From NCBI GenBank assembly GCA_035501735.1, contig DATJVR010000025.1:1-64000 (forward strand): a DNA stretch of 64,000 bases. Direction: 5' to 3'. Every line of letters begins with the position of its first letter. Within the stretch, counting starts at the first letter, position 1. The position numbers and the translations under genes are program-made. Origin of the DNA: PNAI01 sp035501735 (GTDB taxonomy: Bacteria > Pseudomonadota > Alphaproteobacteria > Rhizobiales > Xanthobacteraceae). Shown here one piece after another: positions 56,094-63,918 of the stretch. The notes under the pieces are model-generated. The model was not told the DNA's origin and ran no database searches. It saw nothing but the letters and a program-made list of their open reading frames with translations.

Positions 56094-56658
56094 ATCGATC
56101 CTCCATTGACCCAACCGAAAAGAATTCTCTTCGCCGTCTTGTGTTCTGAGTTGAGGGGCTGGCTTCAGAAGCACCCGTACATTCAATAAATCGCTAAGCC
56201 CCATAATCGGTTCACGCTCAATCGCTCAATTTTTCTTGTGCACAATGGAACTGTGGCGAGTGCCGCATTTTTGCCACGGCGAAGCCACGCAATGTTGTGT
56301 GCAAAATTTCCTAACGCCCTTGTCTTTGCGGCACCCGGATTTTCGATAAGCCTGCAAGAAATTATTTATCGCGCTTTCACCTTTGAAATCGCCGTTCCCG
56401 CATCGGTTCCAGCCGCAACGGCTAACGGCTTCGTAAGGGAAGCATTTATCTCGCCTTAATGTAACTGAACGGCAGCATTCAACGAATTTCAGACCGAGTT
56501 CACTACCGGATTCGTAACCTTGTCGCGGACTACGGATCGAGCTCGGCAAGGATCGATCTTGATCGACGGGACGGCGAAGTTGTGCTCATCGTGTTTTGAC
56601 TGACTCCGAACACACACGTCTGCGTCGTGCCGCTCTCGAGCCAGCGATGGAGGCGACC
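56094..56658. other. Intergenic, 565 bp, no gene seen
   Basis: Comparatively AT-rich region between the divergent barrel and DUF6894 genes. Open frames of up to ~107 codons on the minus strand have no ribosome-binding site, signal peptide or family motif. A short dyad-like GATCGATCTTGATCGAC occurs near 56550-56566. No RNA gene is recognised, but a small RNA could be hidden here. Confidence 0.35.
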
Positions 56659-56895
56659 ATGACGCATATCTTTTTCCGCTGCTCCAACGCAGATGGCCTC
56701 GTTCTGCTGGATCAACGCGGAGCCGACGTAGAAGACATGATCGAGGCTCATCACATCGCCACCCAGATCGTTCGCGAGTTCGTTATGAGCCACGGCCCTT
56801 ATGATTGGCGCACGTGGACATTGCATGTGAGCGACGAGGATGGTCAGGACCTCTTTCTGATGCCCTTCTCATGCATGTTGGGTAAACCGCATTGA
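56659..56895 (+). CDS. DUF6894-like small protein
   Basis: A 78-residue protein with the pattern of the DUF6894 family common in Hyphomicrobiales: THIFFRCSNADGLVLLDQRGADVEDMIEAH, then a helix and a strand ending in LHVSDEDGQDLFLMPF. GGAGG lies 5 bases before the ATG at 56659. The function of the family is unknown; several members are linked to stress or symbiosis genes. It is followed 13 bases later by another small gene. Confidence 0.7.
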   Translation: MTHIFFRCSNADGLVLLDQRGADVEDMIEAHHIATQIVREFVMSHGPYDWRTWTLHVSDEDGQDLFLMPFSCMLGKPH

Positions 56896-56908
56896 AAGAG
56901 GGACCGAC

Positions 56909-57130
56909 ATGTCGATCGCGTCAATCCTTTTGAAGTCTGCCGAGCACTGCCACAGAAGCTGCGCTTGGTGCGGTGAAAACGCCAAGGTCTTCATCGTCAC
57001 GCTGCGCCGGCTGATACATCCCTACCGGCCGGAATTCCATTACATGCGCGGCCCAGGTCCGAAGTGGCGGGAAAAGCATCCGGACGCTTCATCGCAACAG
57101 CGCCGTGTGCGGAGCTCATCCGAAGACTGA
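56909..57130 (+). CDS. Small hypothetical protein
   Basis: A 73-residue frame with four Cys/His residues near the N-terminus (AEHCHRSCAWCGENAK) that might bind a metal, and a basic, polar C-terminus. GAGGG lies 6 bases upstream of the ATG, and a strong hairpin starts 9 bases after the stop, both supporting it as a gene. No family is recognised. Confidence 0.45.
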   Translation: MSIASILLKSAEHCHRSCAWCGENAKVFIVTLRRLIHPYRPEFHYMRGPGPKWREKHPDASSQQRRVRSSSED

Positions 57131-57139
57131 TCGCAAACG

Positions 57140-57175
57140 AAGAGCGCAACGTCCGCTCACGGACGTTGCGCTCTT
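57140..57175. terminator. 16-bp perfect hairpin between convergent genes
   Basis: AAGAGCGCAACGTCCG, loop CTCA, and its exact complement form a 16-bp stem just after the stop at 57130 and before the end of the minus-strand gene at 57209. No U-tract follows on either strand, so it may be a bidirectional attenuating terminator or an RNA-stabilising 3' structure. Confidence 0.65.
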
Positions 57176-57208
57176 GTCGAGCCGCGAGTTTGCGAACCGC
57201 GTTACGAT

Positions 57209-57490
57209 CTAGTAGCAGACGCGTTCGCGTCGCCAACCGATTGGTGTCCAAACCCGGTGCCAATAGCAGCCCGGCCCGTAGTAGTAAGGACCAGGACCGT
57301 AGTAGTAGGTCGGGTAATAGGGGTCGTAATACGGCTGCGCGAGCGCGCCGCCGATGATCGCACCAGCGGCAAGACCACCGATCACGCCTGCTACGATCCG
57401 TCCACCACGGGCTTCCGCCGTGTTCGGAACAGCAAAGGTCGCGGCAGTCATCACCAGGGCGGCTGCTGTTGTCATCAGTTTTTTCATCAT
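57209..57490 (-). CDS. Small secreted Tyr/Gly-rich protein with glycine-zipper segment
   Basis: A 93-residue protein: signal peptide to about AEARG, a glycine-zipper-like membrane-active segment GVIGGLAAGAIIGGAL, and a tyrosine/proline-rich tail (YYDPYYPTYYYGPGPYYYG) ending in a basic WRRERVCY. Similar proteins are frequent in Bradyrhizobiaceae; their role is unknown, probably envelope-associated. GGAGG lies 6 bases before the ATG. An EcfG-type promoter motif on this strand lies about 155 bases upstream. Confidence 0.85.
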   Translation of the reverse strand: MMKKLMTTAAALVMTAATFAVPNTAEARGGRIVAGVIGGLAAGAIIGGALAQPYYDPYYPTYYYGPGPYYYGPGCYWHRVWTPIGWRRERVCY

Positions 57491-57645
57491 GACTGTTCCT
57501 CCAGTTTTGCGCCTTGAATGTCCCTCCGCCCCAATATGGTAATTTGTTTTTGCCACACAACGCGCTGCGGCGATCACGCCGCACGCGCTCGCCGCCAGGG
57601 CAAAATTTTCATCGCGATGCGTCTTGCTAAATCTGTAGAAGGACA

Positions 57646-57670
57646 AACGTCTAAGTCGCAGCCGAGTTCC
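57646..57670 (-). promoter_or_regulatory. EcfG-type (general stress response) promoter motif
   Basis: On the minus strand GGAAC (57670-57666), a 16-base spacer and CGTT (57649-57646) match the alphaproteobacterial EcfG consensus GGAAC-N16/17-CGTT. It points towards the Tyr/Gly-rich gene that begins at 57490, leaving a leader of roughly 150 bases. Confidence 0.6.
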
Positions 57671-57693
57671 GAAATCACAAGTTCCGAAATCAC
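57665..57693. repeat. 14-bp direct repeat, two copies
   Basis: AGTTCCGAAATCAC occurs at 57665-57678 and 57680-57693. Each copy holds GGAAC on the minus strand; only the copy nearer the gene at 57490 has a correctly spaced CGTT. The duplication lies in the 313-bp divergent region between the genes at 57490 and 57804, which also holds a TATAAT hexamer at 57731-57736 that may serve the plus-strand gene. Confidence 0.7.
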
Positions 57694-57803
57694 GCCTTCG
57701 TATCGTATCGCTTACGCCGGATTTGCGTCCTATAATACGAAGGTGGAAGCTGTATTCTGGCGTCCTTCGATCGGCGAACGCCGATAAACACCGGGAGGAA
57801 AAA

Positions 57804-58247
57804 ATGTACCGCTTTAGGTCAGCCGCACGGATGTTCATGCTCGCGCTGCTTATGCTTGTGCCGTTGAGCGCGCCGTCCCATTCGCAATCGCGATCGGCCG
57901 ATATTTACATCGAATATGTCAGTGGCGGCTTCATTCTCGGCGGCGCCGGCGGCAGCGGCACGCTGGTCTATAACGGCAAGCGCTATCCGCTCGGCGTCGG
58001 CGGCATCAGTGTCGGCGTCACCATCGGCCTTGCGAAGGCGAGACTGGCCGGTCAGGTTTATAATCTCAGACGCGTGTCGGACATTGCCGGCACTTATTCC
58101 GCCACGGATGCGGGCTATGCCTTGGTCGGCGGACGAAAGACCGCGCGTTTGAGCAACTCACGCGGCGTCGTGCTCGTGCTGCGCGGTCGCGAGGTCGGTC
58201 TGGAAGCAACTCTCGACGTGAGCGGGATGTCGATCTCGTTGCGATAG
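57804..58247 (+). CDS. Secreted protein of unknown function
   Basis: A 147-residue protein with a signal peptide (MLALLMLVPLSAPSHSQS) and a strand-rich mature part containing GGAGGSGTLVYNGKRYPLGVGG and AGQVYNLRRVSDIAGTYSA. Related sequences with the pattern GxGTL.YxGxxYPxxxxGxSVG are known to me only as hypothetical envelope proteins. GGGAGGAA precedes the ATG at 57804. A TATAAT hexamer 68 bases upstream of the start may be its -10 element, but no good -35 is seen. Confidence 0.72.
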   Translation: MYRFRSAARMFMLALLMLVPLSAPSHSQSRSADIYIEYVSGGFILGGAGGSGTLVYNGKRYPLGVGGISVGVTIGLAKARLAGQVYNLRRVSDIAGTYSATDAGYALVGGRKTARLSNSRGVVLVLRGREVGLEATLDVSGMSISLR

Positions 58248-58269
58248 TCCAGGAACGAGTCCAGGAACG
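58246..58269. repeat. 12-bp tandem duplication at the end of the gene
   Basis: AGTCCAGGAACG is repeated twice head to tail (58246-58257, 58258-58269), beginning within the stop codon of the secreted-protein gene. It looks like a slippage duplication; no regulatory meaning is evident, although each copy holds GGAAC, with no correctly spaced CGTT. Confidence 0.65.
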
Positions 58270-58419
58270 GTTGGTCGAGGCGCAACGCATCAGCATTGCG
58301 GCTCGCGTGGGATTCTTTCCTCGAATTGATTTTCACGCCAGAGTACGAAGCATCACGTAGAAATTTGCCCGAAACTCTTGCAGATCAACCAGAAGCGCGC
58401 CGCGATCCTCAACATTGTG

Positions 58420-58444
58420 GGAACCTCAGGTCATTGCTGGAGTT
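58420..58444 (+). promoter_or_regulatory. Probable EcfG-type promoter for the DUF992 gene
   Basis: GGAAC (58420-58424), 16-base spacer, AGTT (58441-58444), which differs from CGTT only at the least conserved first base. It lies 66 bases before the DUF992 start codon on the same strand. Confidence 0.5.
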
Positions 58445-58509
58445 TACTCCAGAGGACAGTGAGGGCATTCGCGTTCAAGTGCCCGATCGGTAACCTATGG
58501 AGGATTACG

Positions 58510-59001
58510 ATGACTCGGACAGTTAACACTTTGGCTGCGGCCCTCACCGCGCTCGCGGTTGGTGGTTTTGCCTTCACGCCCTCGGTCGCCTCGGCGCAGA
58601 ACCGCGTGAAGGTCGGTACGCTGAGCTGCGATATTTCAGGCGGGCTTGGCCTGATCATCGGTTCGCGCAAGCGCGTACACTGCTTGTTCACGCCGTCGGA
58701 ACCAGGACCGCGTGAAGCCTATCTCGGCACGATCAGCAAATTCGGCCTCGACATCGGCGCCACAGCCGGCGGCGAAATGGCGTGGGCGGTCTATGCCCCG
58801 ACCTCACGGCGTTTCGGCGCCCTGGCTGGCTTCTATAGCGGCGCCAGCGCGGAAGCGACCGTTGGCTTAGGCGCCGGCGCAAATGTGCTGATCGGTGGCT
58901 CAGACCGGACCATTGCCCTGCAACCGGTATCGGTGCAGGGACAGGCCGGCGCCAATCTCGCGGTCGGCGTGGCCGGTCTCGAGCTTCACCGCGCGCGGTA
59001 A
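58510..59001 (+). CDS. DUF992 family secreted protein
   Basis: A 163-residue protein with a signal peptide (AVGGFAFTPSVASAQN) and the DUF992 pattern: VGTLSCDISGGLGLIIGSRKRVHCLF with the two conserved Cys, GTISKFGLDIGATAGGEMAWAVYAP, and a Gly/Ala-rich C-terminal strand region. The family is restricted largely to Hyphomicrobiales and is uncharacterised, probably periplasmic. GGAGG lies 6 bases before the ATG, and a probable EcfG promoter lies upstream. Confidence 0.88.
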   Translation: MTRTVNTLAAALTALAVGGFAFTPSVASAQNRVKVGTLSCDISGGLGLIIGSRKRVHCLFTPSEPGPREAYLGTISKFGLDIGATAGGEMAWAVYAPTSRRFGALAGFYSGASAEATVGLGAGANVLIGGSDRTIALQPVSVQGQAGANLAVGVAGLELHRAR

Positions 59002-59022
59002 TTATGGATTTGCACGTTCAAT

Positions 59023-59049
59023 CAGCGGCCGCCCGGTGGGTGGCCGCTG
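59023..59049 (+). terminator. Weak hairpin terminator after the DUF992 gene
   Basis: CAGCGGCC and GGCCGCTG form an 8-bp stem with a GC-rich loop starting 21 bases after the DUF992 stop. The downstream TGCTCTAGTCTAG is not a true U-tract, so it may act poorly or need Rho. Confidence 0.4.
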
Positions 59050-59101
59050 CTGCTCTAGTCTAGCTGACTGCTGACGGCTTTCGTAGAACCTGGGCGGGGA
59101 G

Positions 59102-59126
59102 GGAACTGCGATCCGCAGAAGACGTT
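59102..59126 (+). promoter_or_regulatory. EcfG-type promoter for the DUF1236 gene
   Basis: GGAAC (59102-59106), 16-base spacer, CGTT (59123-59126): an exact match to the EcfG consensus, 45 bases upstream of the DUF1236 start codon on the same strand. The spacing to the gene fits a short leader. Confidence 0.7.
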
Positions 59127-59171
59127 GTGCTCATTGGATCTTTGCGGAAAGCACGACAGAAGGAGGTTGTG

Positions 59172-59546
59172 ATGTCCTTGTACCGTGTTGGCTATCTCGC
59201 CATACCACTCGCTCTGCTCGCCAGCACCGCGATCGGCTTTGCCCAATCGACCACCACAACGACGACGACCACGATTGAAAAACGCGCCCCGCTCACGCTT
59301 TCGCCTCAACAACGCACCGTGATTTATCGTACTGTCACGCGTGAACGCCGAGTTGCCGCACCGCGCGCCGATATGGCGGTTCGCGTCGGAGAACCGGTGC
59401 CTCCAGCGGTGGTGCTGTCTCCGTTGCCCGAAACGGTCTACGCGGAGGTACCGGCGGTTCGGCCGTTGCGTTACTTCTACGCAAACAATCAACTTGTTCT
59501 GGTCGACCCGGCAACGAGTGAAGTCGTCGAAATTATCGGTCAGTAA
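59172..59546 (+). CDS. DUF1236 family secreted protein
   Basis: A 124-residue protein with a signal peptide (LALLASTAIGFAQS), a threonine run (eight Thr), the segment LSPQQRTVIYRTV and a C-terminal DUF1236 motif YFYANNQLVLVDPATSEVVEII. These proteins are periplasmic or cell-surface and uncharacterised, and are common in Bradyrhizobium and Methylobacterium. AAGGAGG lies 5 bases before the ATG at 59172. The exact EcfG promoter match upstream suggests stress induction. Confidence 0.88.
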   Translation: MSLYRVGYLAIPLALLASTAIGFAQSTTTTTTTTIEKRAPLTLSPQQRTVIYRTVTRERRVAAPRADMAVRVGEPVPPAVVLSPLPETVYAEVPAVRPLRYFYANNQLVLVDPATSEVVEIIGQ

Positions 59547-59712
59547 ACGATAATTGCGGATTGCCGCTTTGCCTGCCATGCGCAGGCGAGGCGCCAGCCG
59601 CAAAACATCAAAAAACTCGCGCATCTGTTACGCCGCGCCGCCATTGTCCGGACAGCGCGCGGCGCAACTCTTTGCAATGTTGCGAGTTGTTTTTGGGGGA
59701 GGTTGCTGCCCC

Positions 59713-60462
59713 GTGCCATTCGACCGCTTCGATCTGCGTAACTCTGCAATCTTGCTCGATGTTGACGGAACCATCCTCGACATCGCGCCGTCGAGGCACG
59801 AGGTCTATGTCTCGGACTCGCTCCGCCGCACGCTGATGCGTGTGAGCGAAGGTGCTGGTGGTGCGCTGGCGCTTGTCAGCGGGCGGCCCTTGCAGGATCT
59901 CGATTTTCTGTTTGCGCCGTTGCGTCTGCCGGCAATTGGCGGACACGGTGCGGAAATCCGGCACAGCCTGAATGGGAAGGGCTATGAGCGACATGCGCTG
60001 TCGCTCGACCGCGACATCAAACAGCAGCTTCGGCAGATCGCGATCCGTTACCCGGGTATCGCCATTGAGGACAAGGACTATTCGCTCGCCTTGCATTATC
60101 GCCAGGCAAGCGGGCACGAGCTCGACGTGCTCAACGATGTTTTCCACCTCTGCAAGCTCCAACAGCCGGCGAGAGTCGAACTCCTCACCGGGAAGGCCGT
60201 TATCGAGGTCAAGGCGCCGGGATTCAACAAGGGAACCGCGGTTCGCGAATTGATGAAACATTCGCCTTTCGCCGGCCGCGCTCCGATTTTCATCGGCGAC
60301 GACACCACCGACGAAGCCGCTTTTGCGGTCATGCCGGAATTCAACGGCACGGCAATCTCCGTCGGTCGCAAGCTGCTCGGCATCGACGGCATCTTTCAGT
60401 CGCCGAAAGAAGTCCGCAAATGGCTGGAACGGCTTTCCCACCATGTCGCCGTGCATCAATGA
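59713..60462 (+). CDS. otsB: Trehalose-6-phosphate phosphatase
   Basis: A 249-residue HAD-superfamily phosphatase that removes phosphate from trehalose-6-phosphate. The nucleophile Asp16 and general acid Asp18 are in LLDVDGTI, Ser is in LVSGR, the Lys is in GFNKGTAV and the Mg-binding motif is GDDTTDEAAF. I chose the GTG at 59713 (MPFDRFD) with GGGGGAGG 10 bases upstream; the frame is open back to 59554 without similarity. Its stop overlaps the ATG of the GH15 gene (ATGA), in a three-gene trehalose operon. Confidence 0.92.
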   Translation: MPFDRFDLRNSAILLDVDGTILDIAPSRHEVYVSDSLRRTLMRVSEGAGGALALVSGRPLQDLDFLFAPLRLPAIGGHGAEIRHSLNGKGYERHALSLDRDIKQQLRQIAIRYPGIAIEDKDYSLALHYRQASGHELDVLNDVFHLCKLQQPARVELLTGKAVIEVKAPGFNKGTAVRELMKHSPFAGRAPIFIGDDTTDEAAFAVMPEFNGTAISVGRKLLGIDGIFQSPKEVRKWLERLSHHVAVHQ

Positions 60463-62249
60463 CCGACTACGGATTGGATCTCGCGATCATCGGAAACGGC
60501 CGTACAGCGGCGCTGACCGAGCCCTCCGGACGACTCGTTTGGTGGTGTTATCCCCGTTTCGACAGCAATCCTGTGTTCTGCCGGCTGCTGGCCGGTGACG
60601 AAGCCAAGGGTTTCTACGATATCGCTCTCGACGAAATCGCCGAATGCCAATCGGAATATCTGCGCAATACGGCGATCGTGGTGACGCATCTCACCGACCG
60701 TCGGGGCGCTGCGCTGCGGATCACGGATTTCGCTCCGCGCTACATCAATTTCGGCCGGATGTTCCGACCGCCGCAACTGGTACGCATCGTCGAGCCCGTC
60801 GCAGGCTTGCCGCGCATCACCGTCAGGCTGCGCCCGACCCACAGCTACGGCGTTCCGATGACGCAGCGCTCCCACAGCAGCAACCACATCCGCTATTGGG
60901 GCGGCGACACCGTCGTCCGGCTCACGACCGATGCACCGCTGTCCTACATCGAAGACGAGGTGCAATTCGCGCTCACGCGCCCCCTGCATTTCGTGCTCGG
61001 CACCGATGAGCCATTCCCGGGCGATCTTGAGACCAGTTGCCGCGAGTTCCTCGACCGCACGCACGACTATTGGCTGGGTTGGGTTCGGCGAATTTCGATA
61101 TCCTACGATTGGCAGGACGCCATCATACGCGCCGCCATCACGCTCAAGCTTTCCAACTTTGAGGAAACTGGCGGCATCGTCGCCGCACATACGACGTCGA
61201 TCCCGGAAGCGCCGGGTTCCGGCCGCACGTGGGATTATCGTCATTGCTGGCTGCGTGACGCCTACTTCGTCGTCAAGGCGCTGAATCGCATCGGCGAAAC
61301 GCACATGATGGAGGATTTCATCAATTTTATCGTCAGCGTGGCTGCGAGCCACACAGGCACGTTACGGCCGGTTTACGGCATCGTTCCCTCCGATCCGATG
61401 GACGAGCGGATCGCCCCCGATCTGAAAGGTTTTCGCGGTGAAGGTCCTGTGCGGATCGGCAATGCCGCGGCCCTGCAGGATCAGCACGACATCTATGGCA
61501 GCATCATTCTCGCCGCCATGCCGATGTTCTTCGATCGCCGCCTGCCGCGTCCTGGCGACGAAACGTTGTTCCATCTGCTCGAGTCGATCGGCGCCAAGGC
61601 CGAGGCGCTTGCGCTAAAACCCGATTCCGGCATCTGGGAGTTTCGCGGCCGCCGCGCCGTGCACACCTATTCGGTGGCCATGTGCTGGGCCGGTCTCAAC
61701 CGGCTCGCGGCGATTTCCGCCCATCTCGGTTTGACCGATCGCGCGGCGTATTGGAACGCCGCCGCCGACAGGATCGCGGGAGCGCTGCTCGACGGCGCCT
61801 GGAGCGCAAAGCGCAATACGTTCACCTCCGCCTTCGGCACGGACCATGTCGACGCAAGTGCGCTGCTTTTGCCCGAATTGGGCATCATTGAGGCCAACGA
61901 TGCCAGATTTATCAGCACGCTCGCCACTATCGAGCGTGAACTTTTACGCGAGAAACACGTTATGCGTTATGCGAATGCAGATGATTTTGGTGAGCCGGAA
62001 ACGGCGTTTCTAATCTGCCGGTTCTGGCTGATCGATGCCTGGTGGTCGCTGGGGCGCCGGAACCAAGCGCGAGATTTGTTTCTGGATGCTCTGCGCCACC
62101 GCAATCGATACGGGCTTTTGTCGGAGGATATACATCCGCAGACCGGCGCCCTGTGGGGCAATTTCCCCCAGACTTATTCGATGGCCGGCCTGATTTTGAC
62201 TGCGATGCGTCTGTCGCGCAGTTGGGAGGATCGGTATTGGCGCGGATAA
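60459..62249 (+). CDS. Glycoside hydrolase family 15 protein (trehalase/glucoamylase-like)
   Basis: A 596-residue protein with an N-terminal beta-sandwich domain (about 1-215; TDYGLDLAIIGNGRTAALTEPSGRLVWWC) and a C-terminal (alpha/alpha)6 barrel marked by GRTWDYRHCWLRDAYF, with later LWGNFPQTYSMAG. GH15 includes glucoamylases, dextranases and alphaproteobacterial-type trehalases. No signal peptide, so it is cytoplasmic. It lies between otsB and otsA, overlapping both by 4 and 13 bases, which ties it to trehalose metabolism, either as a trehalase that recycles trehalose or with a role in alpha-glucan turnover. The catalytic Glu residues were not assigned by eye. Confidence 0.88.
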   Translation: MTDYGLDLAIIGNGRTAALTEPSGRLVWWCYPRFDSNPVFCRLLAGDEAKGFYDIALDEIAECQSEYLRNTAIVVTHLTDRRGAALRITDFAPRYINFGRMFRPPQLVRIVEPVAGLPRITVRLRPTHSYGVPMTQRSHSSNHIRYWGGDTVVRLTTDAPLSYIEDEVQFALTRPLHFVLGTDEPFPGDLETSCREFLDRTHDYWLGWVRRISISYDWQDAIIRAAITLKLSNFEETGGIVAAHTTSIPEAPGSGRTWDYRHCWLRDAYFVVKALNRIGETHMMEDFINFIVSVAASHTGTLRPVYGIVPSDPMDERIAPDLKGFRGEGPVRIGNAAALQDQHDIYGSIILAAMPMFFDRRLPRPGDETLFHLLESIGAKAEALALKPDSGIWEFRGRRAVHTYSVAMCWAGLNRLAAISAHLGLTDRAAYWNAAADRIAGALLDGAWSAKRNTFTSAFGTDHVDASALLLPELGIIEANDARFISTLATIERELLREKHVMRYANADDFGEPETAFLICRFWLIDAWWSLGRRNQARDLFLDALRHRNRYGLLSEDIHPQTGALWGNFPQTYSMAGLILTAMRLSRSWEDRYWRG

Positions 62250-63637
62250 TTATCGTCTCAAACCGCGTGGCAGTTCCAAGCGGCGACAATGGTAAGCGGG
62301 CAGGTGGGCTCGAAGTCTCGATTCGCTCATTTCTCAAACAGCATGAGGGCATCTGGTTCGGGTGGAGCGGTCGCGTGGTCCCCCGAGGTGACGCGATCAC
62401 CCGCACAATCGAGAATGGCGGTGTGTCCTACATCGTGACTGATCTCACGCGCACCGATTACGAGCAATATTACAATGGATTTGCCAACGGCACGCTCTGG
62501 CCGATCCTGCACTATCGTCTCGATCTGACGAATTATTCCAGCCGGGCCTTGAACGGCTATCTGCGCGTCAATGATCAGTTTGCCGCGCAACTGCACAACG
62601 TCATCCGGCCCGACGACATCATTTGGGTGCATGACTACCATCTGTTTCCGCTCGCCAAGGCATTGCGCGAGCGTGGGCACGAAAACCGCATCGGCTTCTT
62701 CCTGCACGTGCCGTTTCCGCCGCCGGATGTGCTCACCGCATTGCCGAAGCACGAGCGGCTGATCCTCGCGCTCTGCCATTACGATCTCGTCGGCTTCCAG
62801 ACAGATCGCGACACCGACAATTTCGCGCGTTATCTCGCCGACGAATGCAATATGCCGAATCGCGGTCGCCGCATTTTCATGGCCGGCAGCCGAACGGTGC
62901 AGATCGGCACGTTTCCGGTCGGCGTCGAAACCAGCGAATACAATCACTTGGCGGAGCGCAGCGTGCGCTCTTCATTCGTACGCGAGGTGCTGGCCAGCCT
63001 TGCCGACCGCAGCCTCATCATCGGCGTCGATCGTCTCGACTATTCCAAGGGCATCAAATGGCGCATGGATGCGTTCGAACGCTTCCTCGAGGTGAACACG
63101 CCCTGGCGCGGCGCGGTGACATATCTGCAGATCACCCCACGCAGCCGTTCCGAGATCAGGGACTATGCCGAAATGGAACGGCGCATCGGCGAAACCGTGG
63201 GCCGTGTGAACGGCACCTATGGCGAGGCCGCTTGGACGCCGATCCGCTACCTCAATCGTCCCTATCGCCGCGCCGCGCTCGCCGGTCTTTTCCGGGCATC
63301 CCGCGCGGCTCTGGTCACGCCGCTGCGCGACGGCATGAATCTCGTGGCAAAGGAGTACGTCGCCGCCCAGGACCCTGAAGATCCCGGCGTTCTTATTCTC
63401 TCGCGGTTTGCTGGCGCTGCGCTTGAATTCAGGGCCGCGCTCCTCGTCAATCCGTATGACACCGAAGCTGTCGCCGATGCGATTGCGCAAGGCCTATCGA
63501 TGCCGCTCGGCGAGCGTCGCAGCCGTCATCGCGATCTTTTCAAGATCTTGGCCAAACATGACATCAAACACTGGGGCGACCGTTTCGTTGAAGCCTTGAC
63601 CCAACCGGTCGGCAAGCTGGCGGTCGTGGCGGCATAG
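62237..63637 (+). CDS. otsA: Trehalose-6-phosphate synthase
   Basis: A 466-residue GT20 glycosyltransferase that joins UDP-glucose and glucose-6-phosphate. It has IIIVSNRVAVPS and KRAGGLEV at the N-terminus, WVHDYHL, HVPFPPPDV, the donor-site VDRLDYSKGI and RDGMNLVAKEYV near the C-terminus. The start is a TTG at 62237, seven bases after GGGAGGA and inside the end of the GH15 gene; no ATG or GTG lies closer to the family start. The TTG and the overlap suggest low, coupled expression. Confidence 0.93.
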   Translation: MARIIIVSNRVAVPSGDNGKRAGGLEVSIRSFLKQHEGIWFGWSGRVVPRGDAITRTIENGGVSYIVTDLTRTDYEQYYNGFANGTLWPILHYRLDLTNYSSRALNGYLRVNDQFAAQLHNVIRPDDIIWVHDYHLFPLAKALRERGHENRIGFFLHVPFPPPDVLTALPKHERLILALCHYDLVGFQTDRDTDNFARYLADECNMPNRGRRIFMAGSRTVQIGTFPVGVETSEYNHLAERSVRSSFVREVLASLADRSLIIGVDRLDYSKGIKWRMDAFERFLEVNTPWRGAVTYLQITPRSRSEIRDYAEMERRIGETVGRVNGTYGEAAWTPIRYLNRPYRRAALAGLFRASRAALVTPLRDGMNLVAKEYVAAQDPEDPGVLILSRFAGAALEFRAALLVNPYDTEAVADAIAQGLSMPLGERRSRHRDLFKILAKHDIKHWGDRFVEALTQPVGKLAVVAA

Positions 63638-63764
63638 CGGATCGCAAACGTTGTCTGTTCAGCCTGCCTGCGACACACGAAAAGTTGACCAAGCCGATCG
63701 TGCGTGGATGATTCACCACGCCGCTGTCGGTTCAAAAGTTCATCAGTCGTTTCTAGAAAAAATA

Positions 63765-63817
63765 AAGCGCCGGACGACTTCAGTTCGGGGGGGCGGGGGA
63801 GATGTCGTCCGGCGCTT
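63765..63817 (-). terminator. Rho-independent terminator for the minus-strand gene at the right edge
   Basis: Perfect 14-bp arms AAGCGCCGGACGAC / GTCGTCCGGCGCTT separated by 25 bases that are very G-rich on plus (C-rich on minus). On the minus strand the stem is followed by TTTATTTTTTCT, a good U-tract, so it terminates leftward transcription coming from the gene ending at 63919. The otsA stop is 128 bases away on the other side. The unusually long C-rich loop is noteworthy. Confidence 0.75.
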
Positions 63818-63918
63818 CACGCGACCATAGGGACAATGGCCGCGTTGATAGGAAAACTCTTCAACCCGATATAGGTTCCTAAATTCCCGCCAGTTTAAGG
63901 GCTGGCCCTCCGGCCGCT

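Noticed and set aside
56226..56549. 107-codon minus-strand frame in the long intergenic region
   Set aside because: No ribosome-binding site, low GC at third positions and no motif.
58246..58269. EcfG promoter within the tandem duplication
   Set aside because: Both copies contain GGAAC, but no CGTT occurs at the required 16-17 base distance.
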